Shown: positions 35,867 through 42,683 of the stretch, in pieces
How positions within the stretch are numbered: the first letter of the stretch is position 1
Layout of the letters: every line of letters begins with the position of its first letter
Source: Verrucomicrobia bacterium SCGC AAA164-E04
GTDB taxonomy: Bacteria > Verrucomicrobiota > Verrucomicrobiia > Limisphaerales > AAA164-E04
DNA length: 52,479 nt
Assembly: GCA_000383715.1 (NCBI GenBank)
Contig: KB911990.1
Coordinates: 1 to 52,479, forward strand
Direction of reading: 5' to 3'
The notes under the pieces: model-generated
The model's input: the letters and a program-made list of their open reading frames with translations, nothing else
Database searches by the model: none
Told to the model about the DNA's origin: nothing
Made by a program: the position numbers and the translations under genes

Positions 35867-36787
35867 TTAAACAATAAATCCGTCTGCGTCTCGCCCTTGA
35901 ACCTTGATACGGTTTTTCCCGTGATCCTTGCTTTCGAAAAGACAATGATCAGCTTGAGCAAGCAGAGAACGTTTGTCCTCGGCATCCTCAGGAAAAGTCG
36001 CTACCCCAAATGAAGCGGTCACATGCAAGTCAATACCCTCTTTCTGTAGATAAGGCGTATTTGCAACCCTCTCTTTGATGCGCACTGTCTTACGAATGGC
36101 TTCGGCTTTGGACTGCCGAGGAAGAATAACGACAAATTCATCCCCTCCATATCGAACGATACGATCATGTGTGTTCAGACAGCTATGCACAGCCTCAGCT
36201 ATTTCCTTGAGCGTTTTTGCCCCCAGCAAATGCCCATGAGAATCCACGACGGATTTAAAGTCGTCGATATCGAAAAAAACCAGCGAATGTTCCCGCTTGT
36301 CTTTCGCGTTTTTGGCGAGAAGCCTATCAAGGTGGCGATGCAGGTAGCGGCTGTTATGAAAACCACTGACATCATCTGTGACAGAAAGCCGCGCAACCTG
36401 ATCATGCTTTTTCTTCAGGTCCTGAGACATTCTTCGGATTCGAAGCAAGTTTTTGACACGCGCATTAACCTCATCTTTACCGAAGGGATGAATCAGGACA
36501 TCATCCACTGTTTTCCCTAGTAATTTATTTGGAATCCTTGAGGTTTTCAAAGGAAGTAAAAGCAGACTTGGCAGAAAGACAGGATGAGCATCTTCGCGCA
36601 GTTTTTTAATTTGCGCTGAGTGCTTTGTAAGGTGCATACGATCTACCAGTAACAAATCAAACAGTTCCTCCTGGATATCGCAGTCCCCCCAATTGGACTC
36701 CAGAATACACTCGTCCTGCAGACAACGTTTGATCATTCGATCGAAACGCGGATTCTCAATCAACATGAGGACGCGACTTGGAGACAT
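35867..36787 (-). CDS. Diguanylate cyclase with degenerate receiver-like N-terminus
   Basis: 306 residues. The N-terminal 115 residues resemble a response-regulator receiver (LLLVDR with Asp49 as a possible phospho-acceptor, late DDVLIHPFGKDEVNARVKN), but the early acidic pair is absent (LMLIENPRF). The C-terminal GGDEF domain (about 135-300) has SVTDDVSGFHNSRYL, FFDIDDFKSV and an intact RYGGDEF with GGDEF at 214-218. It should make cyclic-di-GMP in the cytoplasm. The inhibitory I-site RxxD is not conserved: Asn205 replaces the Arg and Asp208 is kept. It lies 92 nt after the MocA gene, possibly in its operon. Start is ATG at 36787. Confidence 0.92.
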   Translation of the reverse strand: MSPSRVLMLIENPRFDRMIKRCLQDECILESNWGDCDIQEELFDLLLVDRMHLTKHSAQIKKLREDAHPVFLPSLLLLPLKTSRIPNKLLGKTVDDVLIHPFGKDEVNARVKNLLRIRRMSQDLKKKHDQVARLSVTDDVSGFHNSRYLHRHLDRLLAKNAKDKREHSLVFFDIDDFKSVVDSHGHLLGAKTLKEIAEAVHSCLNTHDRIVRYGGDEFVVILPRQSKAEAIRKTVRIKERVANTPYLQKEGIDLHVTASFGVATFPEDAEDKRSLLAQADHCLFESKDHGKNRIKVQGRDADGFIV

Positions 36788-36844
36788 ACGGGCATCCTCC
36801 TCTACTCGGAATTACTTGGCAATCTCAATTCAGAACAATAGAGA

Positions 36845-36859
36845 TGAAACAGTGTTTCA
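36845..36859. repeat. Inverted repeat TGAAAC-AGT-GTTTCA upstream of the GGDEF gene
   Basis: Two perfect 6-bp arms around a 3-bp spacer lie between the MocA stop and the GGDEF start. The size is right for a dimeric repressor site, or it may be chance in an AT-rich gap. There is no T-run, so a terminator is unlikely. Confidence 0.3.
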
Positions 36860-36879
36860 AAAACCAAGACACTTTCCCA

Positions 36880-38127
36880 TCAGCGGACAATTAAACTCGA
36901 AGGTAAACCATCTGATCCGTATTTAATGGTAATTCCCGCACTGTCGTTGTCCAAACTCATTCTCCCAGCTTGGAGAATGGCGGTGACGAGGAATGTATCG
37001 TGGATGGTCGCCAACTTCAGATTCCAATCACTCGCATGCGTCTCTCCTTTTTCCACCGAAATAGCTGCATCGATGAAGTCGGAGATGCTTCGATACCCAT
37101 AGCATTGTTGGCCTGAAAAGTTTCCTTGAGCATCAGGTCTGTACTTCATAAATAGCGGATTGGGAGATTGAAACCCTTGATGATCATAGGCAACGGAATA
37201 ACCGCGATGCGCTTGGTCCACGGTAACCTCTCCACGGTGACCCTGGTAAAAAAAACGTTGTTGCGAATGCACATCACTTTGCGGAGCAATCCATGAAGCC
37301 GTACATACGGCAGTACCCAGAGATTTCGAGGTCATATTCTGCCACCTTGAAGTCAAGGTGATGCTATCCTCCGTCTCTATCGATTTCATTTGGGCCACTC
37401 CATTGGACGCCATGGCTGACACAAGCAAGGGTCTGGCTTTTCCGTGCAAAGAGTTGCAAAGAAAATCAAGATGATGCGCATTTAAATAGTAACTAATATC
37501 GCTGGATTTCCCGGCCCAGGCCTTAAAACTATCAAGCTGAGATTTAGGCTGACTCATGTAGGCATGAAACAGACTGAAATCTCCTAAACTGCGTATCCGC
37601 TCACCCGCATCCGTGTATATGGGATCCCACCTCTTGTGGACTTCCATGCAAACCAGTAGGTTGGTACTGGCTGCAGTTGCCGCAAGTGATCGATGTTGAT
37701 CCATTGTTTTGACCATTGGCTTTGCAATCAAAACATGCAAGCGCCGCTTGGTTGCCTGTATTGCTATCTCAAAATGCGTACTGTCCGGGGTGAAAACGAT
37801 AACCACATCACCTGGCTGCAGTTGATCCATGGCTTGAAGGTATGCAGAAGGATCGGAGGGTTCATTATCATCCGGATATGTCTCAAGAGAGCTATCGAGC
37901 CCGTAACTATCCGTTATCTTCTCATGCAGATGCTTCCTTATTCCGGGAAACTTTGTTCCGTTCGTCCCGGCCATCAAAAGACGCCCGACTTTACCGGACG
38001 CCCTCAGGTCAAAAAGTGTCAAGGCCACGACACCAGCACTTTTATCCGATCTACTGGCAGCGCCGTGCACATATCCGGTTGTGTACTCGCCCGACCCCAC
38101 TATCAACACGTTCGGTAAATGTTTCAT
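36880..38127 (-). CDS. Gfo/Idh/MocA-family oxidoreductase
   Basis: About 415 residues. The Rossmann start reads VLIVGSGEYTTGYVHG, an unusual form of the GxGxxG turn. VVIVFTPDSTHFEIAIQATK and VLIAKPMVKT follow, the latter replacing the usual EKP with AKP. The C-terminal part has the beta-sheet domain of the family, including AHHLDFLCNSLHG with candidate catalytic His residues. The family oxidises or reduces sugars and inositols with NAD(P). The nucleotide-binding and substrate details deviate, so the reaction is open. An upstream GTG at 38178 would overlap the SDR gene by 17 nt; ATG at 38127 is chosen. The SDR partner precedes it by 34 nt on the same strand. Confidence 0.85.
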   Translation of the reverse strand: MKHLPNVLIVGSGEYTTGYVHGAASRSDKSAGVVALTLFDLRASGKVGRLLMAGTNGTKFPGIRKHLHEKITDSYGLDSSLETYPDDNEPSDPSAYLQAMDQLQPGDVVIVFTPDSTHFEIAIQATKRRLHVLIAKPMVKTMDQHRSLAATAASTNLLVCMEVHKRWDPIYTDAGERIRSLGDFSLFHAYMSQPKSQLDSFKAWAGKSSDISYYLNAHHLDFLCNSLHGKARPLLVSAMASNGVAQMKSIETEDSITLTSRWQNMTSKSLGTAVCTASWIAPQSDVHSQQRFFYQGHRGEVTVDQAHRGYSVAYDHQGFQSPNPLFMKYRPDAQGNFSGQQCYGYRSISDFIDAAISVEKGETHASDWNLKLATIHDTFLVTAILQAGRMSLDNDSAGITIKYGSDGLPSSLIVR

Positions 38128-38161
38128 GTCACTGAGCTGCAATCGGTTTTCCTGAACCGAA

Positions 38162-38944
38162 CTAGGACTGCCCTTCACTCACAGTCCACCCTCCATCGAC
38201 CGAAAGCACTTGTCCCGTGATAAAACGTGCGCCATCAGAGAGTAAAAGCGCAGCCGCATCGTCCAGATCCTGGGGCACCCCAATACGCCCCCCGTCCAGA
38301 GGTTGTTTTGTCCGGATGAAGTCCATGATGGGTTGGTTTGTCTGGGCGCGTGCTGACATGGGAGTGGCTATCAACCCGGGACAAAGCAGATTCACTCGAA
38401 TCCCTTCTTTGGCATAATAGGCAGCACTCGACTTGACCATGCCAACCATGGCCGACTTCGAAGTGGCATAGGCATGTGTTGAGAAAAAATGAGGTGACGG
38501 AGAAAACCCCAGAACGGAACCACAATTGAGAATACTCCCGCCCTGCCCCTGCTCCAAAAAAACACGCAACGCCGCACGATTGCTGTAAAAGACGGAATCC
38601 AAATTCAACCGTAAGGTATGAAGCCAACCTTCATCGGTGATTTCATGCATGGGACCATCGCCAAACCTGCGACCACTTCCACCTGCCACATGATACAGAC
38701 CGTGTAGGTCCCCGAATCGTTCTCTTACTTCATTAAAGGCTCGATCGACCTGGACCGGATCAGCCGCATCACTTTGAATCGCCACCCCGTCATCTCCCAA
38801 CCATTGGGAAGCAGACTGAATTTTGGATTCACTCCGCCCCGTGACTGCCACCTTGGCTCCATACTGCAGGAATTTCCTGGCAGCTGACTCACCCAATCCG
38901 CTGGTGCCACCTACGATAAGAATGACTTTATGACTGAGGTCCAT
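38162..38944 (-). CDS. Short-chain dehydrogenase/reductase
   Basis: 260 residues. The cofactor turn GGTSGLG lies at 12-18, with GRSESK following strand 2, which favours NADP(H). The NNAG tetrad is replaced by HVAGGSG. Catalytic Ser143, Tyr159 and Lys163 are present (AYATSKSAM). A C-terminal FITGQVLSVDGGWTVSEG is standard. It is encoded just downstream of purB (27 nt) and upstream of the MocA gene, so SDR plus MocA may form a sugar-oxidation step carried on the purB message. Substrate unknown. Confidence 0.92.
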   Translation of the reverse strand: MDLSHKVILIVGGTSGLGESAARKFLQYGAKVAVTGRSESKIQSASQWLGDDGVAIQSDAADPVQVDRAFNEVRERFGDLHGLYHVAGGSGRRFGDGPMHEITDEGWLHTLRLNLDSVFYSNRAALRVFLEQGQGGSILNCGSVLGFSPSPHFFSTHAYATSKSAMVGMVKSSAAYYAKEGIRVNLLCPGLIATPMSARAQTNQPIMDFIRTKQPLDGGRIGVPQDLDDAAALLLSDGARFITGQVLSVDGGWTVSEGQS

Positions 38945-38971
38945 GCTTGTGTTGGAAAATTCGAATTACCT

Positions 38972-40288
38972 CTATTTGATACCAAGTTTTTTGAACCGGG
39001 CTTTAATCTGTTTGTAATGAAAATCGGTAGAACAAAGTTTGTCCAGTTCGCCCTTCTTGAAATGCTTGGCCACTTCCGGGTCCGCCATTAATTGTTTCTT
39101 GAAATCCGCATCCACATCGCCTGCATGTTTATTTTTCCAGGTCTGCATGGCATTTCTTTGAACCAATCCATAGGCATCCTCGCGTGTCAGCCCCTTTTGG
39201 ATCAAGGCCAGCAGGACCGTCTGGGAATTCCACATACCCAATGAGAGCTTCATGTTTCGATCCATATTTTCAGGGTAAATAATCAAGCCGTCGGTCAAAT
39301 CACTGAGTTTATAAAGCATGTAATCCAACAAGGTGCAGGAATCTGGAAAGATGACGCGCTCGACAGAACTGTGACTGATATCTCGTTCGTGCCACAATGC
39401 CACGTTCTCCATTGCAGCAACGGCATTGCCTCTCAGGACACGGGCCAACCCGGTCAATCGCTCGCCTGTGATCGGGTTGCGTTTATGGGGCATGGCGCTG
39501 GAGCCTTTCTGACCTTTGGCAAAAAACTCTTCAGCTTCTAGTACCTCAGTGCGCTGAAGATGACGGAACTCAGTTGCCCAGCGTTCGATGCTTGCACCAA
39601 TGAGCGCGATGGTTGAAATAAATTCGGCATGCACATCCCGCTGGATGACCTGTGTAGTAATGGGCGCAGGTTTCAGCCCAAGCTTCCGGCAAACAAAAGA
39701 TTCAATTTTAGGAGAAAGGTGGGCATTGGTTCCAACGGCCCCAGACAGTTTGCCAAATGCCACGTGTTTCCGAAGTTCCTTCAAACGTCTCTCAGCACGG
39801 CCAAACTCATCAAACATAAGCGCCATCTTCAAGCCAAAGGTGGTAGGCTCAGCATGGATACCATGACTACGGCCAATCATGGGCGTGAATTGATGTTTCT
39901 TGGCCTTGCGACCAATCACCTTCCGCAAAGCGACAACATCCTTGATAAGAATATCCACGGATTCCACCATCTGAACCCCGAATGCCGTATCAATCAAGTC
40001 ACTGCTGGTGAGACCATAATGCAGCCAACGTGAGGCTCGATCATTGATATTTTCGGCGACATTCGTTGTGAAAGCGATAACGTCATGATTCAAGGTTTTT
40101 TCAAGTTCCCGGCAACGCTCGATCGTAAAGGACGAACGGGATTTCATTTTTTTGAAATCTTTTGCAGGAACTGTCCCTTGCTCAACCAAAGCTTCCGTGG
40201 CCAGTAACTCAATCTGAAGCCAGATTTCGAGTTTTCTTTGCTCGGTCCAAATGTCCCGCATGGCGGGGCGTGAATAACGCGATATCAT
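38972..40288 (-). CDS. purB: Adenylosuccinate lyase
   Basis: About 438 residues. It opens with ISRYSRPAMRDIWTEQRKLE, the classical PurB N-terminus. Later are GRSHGIHAEPTTFGLKMALM and the fumarase/aspartase superfamily signature SSAMPHKRNPI. It cleaves adenylosuccinate to AMP and fumarate, and SAICAR to AICAR, in purine synthesis. The open frame reaches 40321, but the extra residues do not match the family, so ATG at 40288 is used (ATG at 40297 is possible). The downstream SDR gene begins 27 nt later, an unusual neighbour for purB. Confidence 0.95.
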   Translation of the reverse strand: MISRYSRPAMRDIWTEQRKLEIWLQIELLATEALVEQGTVPAKDFKKMKSRSSFTIERCRELEKTLNHDVIAFTTNVAENINDRASRWLHYGLTSSDLIDTAFGVQMVESVDILIKDVVALRKVIGRKAKKHQFTPMIGRSHGIHAEPTTFGLKMALMFDEFGRAERRLKELRKHVAFGKLSGAVGTNAHLSPKIESFVCRKLGLKPAPITTQVIQRDVHAEFISTIALIGASIERWATEFRHLQRTEVLEAEEFFAKGQKGSSAMPHKRNPITGERLTGLARVLRGNAVAAMENVALWHERDISHSSVERVIFPDSCTLLDYMLYKLSDLTDGLIIYPENMDRNMKLSLGMWNSQTVLLALIQKGLTREDAYGLVQRNAMQTWKNKHAGDVDADFKKQLMADPEVAKHFKKGELDKLCSTDFHYKQIKARFKKLGIK

Positions 40289-40533
40289 ATAGACCATGAA
40301 AAGAACCGATTTCAGTCCCAAACGAAAGCAAAAACGTCACTCAATCCAATAAAGATGCGTTCGTTTTTGTTTCATTCATCTTTTGCAACGCTGGCACGGC
40401 CCGGTTCGAGGCATGGGATCATACTGCAGTGATCGAAGCACCCCATCGACCGAGGCGATGGGCAATTTAACTGTGAAGACACTCGTTTTGAAACCGGGCA
40501 GCAAACAAAACCAACCCAGCGGTTTATCGGATA

Positions 40534-41400
40534 TCAGGTATGCTCCAATACGGACCAGTACATCGGGCCCCAGCCTGATTGTGAGTCAGGAAGGATTTGC
40601 CAACCGAATTCAGTGACCTCTCCATAGGCAGGATTTAATTCGGTATGACATTGAAACCGATCGCCTTTCTTTTTGATGAGCCTGCGAATCGTTTCATCAT
40701 TTTCAAGCATGGACAGACTGCAGGTAGAATAAACAATCCGCCCACCGGGCTTGCAGGACATCAAAGCCGAACAAAGCAAGGCATATTGTCTGTGAGCTAG
40801 CTGCTTGGACCGACTGGGTTTCCATTTCTTCAATTCGGCTATTTGATGCAACACATGTCGTTCCGAAGAACAAGGAGCATCCAACAGAATTCGGTTGTAT
40901 TGATCGGGCTCAAACAAACCCCATTTGGAGGCATCATGTCCGGTGACGCGGATGTTGCTGAAGGTCGCTTTCGGGATGTACGCTTTTAGAATGTTCCGAA
41001 GCTTTTCCTTTCTTGCGCGGCTCCATTCATTCGTTGTTAGATGGCCATTGCCATCCAATGCTTCTGCTAGAATCAAGCCTTTACCTCCGGGTGCTGAACA
41101 CATGTCCAACACGCGATCTCCTTCTTTCACATCCAATGCCAGGGCAGGAATGACGGATGCTGGATCCATGCGATAATAATCCATCACTCCCGAAGGCTGA
41201 AGTGATGGTTCAAAATCATTTGAAGGATAGATACAGTGAGGCATTTCAGGAAGCTGTTCCTCTTCCTCGCTGACCTCGCAACCGCTGAATCCATTCAGTC
41301 GCAGACACCTGACAGGCGCTTGCATCAGGGCATGCAGCAAACCTTCCCAACGGGTTCCATACTGGGCATGATAAAATGTCTGAAACGCATCTGGTATCAT
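40534..41400 (-). CDS. RsmB/NSUN-type RNA (cytosine-5) methyltransferase
   Basis: About 288 residues. The SAM-binding motif LDMCSAPGGKG lies at about 98-108, motif IV DAPCSSERH with Cys177, and motif VI YSTCSLSMLENDE with catalytic Cys227. The two-cysteine mechanism of m5C methyltransferases is therefore complete. Lacking the N-terminal NusB-like domain, it resembles the shorter NSUN/RsmF-like forms; rRNA or tRNA could be the target. The open frame starts at 41598, but the first 66 residues are unlike the family and cross the divergent gene's upstream region, so ATG at 41400 is chosen. It lies upstream of purB with a gap of about 245 nt. Confidence 0.88.
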   Translation of the reverse strand: MIPDAFQTFYHAQYGTRWEGLLHALMQAPVRCLRLNGFSGCEVSEEEEQLPEMPHCIYPSNDFEPSLQPSGVMDYYRMDPASVIPALALDVKEGDRVLDMCSAPGGKGLILAEALDGNGHLTTNEWSRARKEKLRNILKAYIPKATFSNIRVTGHDASKWGLFEPDQYNRILLDAPCSSERHVLHQIAELKKWKPSRSKQLAHRQYALLCSALMSCKPGGRIVYSTCSLSMLENDETIRRLIKKKGDRFQCHTELNPAYGEVTEFGWQILPDSQSGWGPMYWSVLEHT

Positions 41401-41499
41401 CCCCTCGTTTATCTCTTTTCCACTGTTATTTAACAAGAGAAGAGTAGGAAAAGCGATGAATATCCTTGAGTCCAGGCAAGAATTGAAAATAGTTGTAAT

Positions 41500-42645
41500 G
41501 TGAAATCCATTGCCACTTATGTATGCATCAGCCTTTCCTTGATCAATGAAGCACAAGCCTTGTCTTGGAAAAAGCATCTCATCATGGAACAAGGGCATTG
41601 CAATACGGCCGTCGCCCTGGACTTAAATGGTGACAGGGATCTGGACGTCATTGCCAGTTTCAATGGAAAGGTAAGCCTCTTACTGGCTCCAGACTGGAAC
41701 ACCGAAGTCGTGCTTCATCAATTTAAGGGAGGCAAGGGGCAGTGTATTCACAGCACTTTGATCGATGTTGATCAAGACGGAGACTTGGACTGGGCAGGCT
41801 CTTTGTCCAACGACCATCCGTTCTGGTTGGAAAACCCCGGCCAATCTGAGATCCTCAAAGGGGCATGGACACCGCGTTTAATTGATCCAGCAATCACAGG
41901 TATCCATTGCTTGACCACAGCCGATATCAATAACGATGGAAAAGAAGATCTGGTTATTAATAACTTTGAACCGTCACGAGGACTCTCGAACTCAATGGCC
42001 TGGTTTTCTGCGCCCAGCAATCCACTCAGCGCCACACACTGGAACAGGCATGTTTTCGCAGCTGGAGATGCCAGAGGTGGCAGTCATTACATGGGCGTGG
42101 GGGATATAGATGGAGATGGGTGGATGGAAATAGCAGTGGGCGCCAAAGGTAAACCATTTGCGAATGGCAATTGGTTTGCTTTCTGGAAAAATCCGGGGGA
42201 AGAAAAACCAACGACTCCATGGAAAAAAACAATGCTTGCTGAAAATCAGCCCGGCGCAACCAACATTCTCCCAGCAGATGTCAATGGGGATGGGAAAATC
42301 GATTGGCTGGCATCAAGAGGCCATGGAGTTGGCTTGATCTGGTTTGAAAATCCTGATTGGAAAATGCACGACATTGATGAGGAAATTCTATCACCCCACA
42401 GTTTGACCGTTGCCGACCATGATCAGGACGGCGATATCGATGCTTCAAGTTGCGGATATGAGAGCGAATGGTTGAGATGGTACGAGAATGATGGCAGCGG
42501 GAATTTCAAAATCCATACGCTTGACGATGCCCAGCAAAGTTATGATCTCAAATCAATCGACATGGATGGCGATGGAGATTTGGATCTTCTCAACGCGGGC
42601 CGAGGCAGCCAGAATGTTGTCTGGTATGAAAACCTCCTGAGATGA
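41500..42645 (+). CDS. Exported FG-GAP/VCBS repeat protein
   Basis: 381 residues with a GTG start at 41500. A signal peptide (about 1-20) leads into a beta-propeller built of FG-GAP/VCBS repeats. Seven calcium-loop motifs can be read: DLNGDRDLD, DVDQDGDLD, DINNDGKED, DIDGDGWME, DVNGDGKID, DHDQDGDID and DMDGDGDLD. Such propellers bind calcium and serve as surface or periplasmic binding scaffolds. The function is unknown. It converges with the FG-GAP/sialidase gene at 42684 and shares its repeat type, so the two may bind the same kind of ligand. No catalytic domain is attached. Confidence 0.88.
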   Translation: MKSIATYVCISLSLINEAQALSWKKHLIMEQGHCNTAVALDLNGDRDLDVIASFNGKVSLLLAPDWNTEVVLHQFKGGKGQCIHSTLIDVDQDGDLDWAGSLSNDHPFWLENPGQSEILKGAWTPRLIDPAITGIHCLTTADINNDGKEDLVINNFEPSRGLSNSMAWFSAPSNPLSATHWNRHVFAAGDARGGSHYMGVGDIDGDGWMEIAVGAKGKPFANGNWFAFWKNPGEEKPTTPWKKTMLAENQPGATNILPADVNGDGKIDWLASRGHGVGLIWFENPDWKMHDIDEEILSPHSLTVADHDQDGDIDASSCGYESEWLRWYENDGSGNFKIHTLDDAQQSYDLKSIDMDGDGDLDLLNAGRGSQNVVWYENLLR

Positions 42646-42683
42646 AAAGAGGATGATTCATTCCAACACGATTGTTTACTCTA

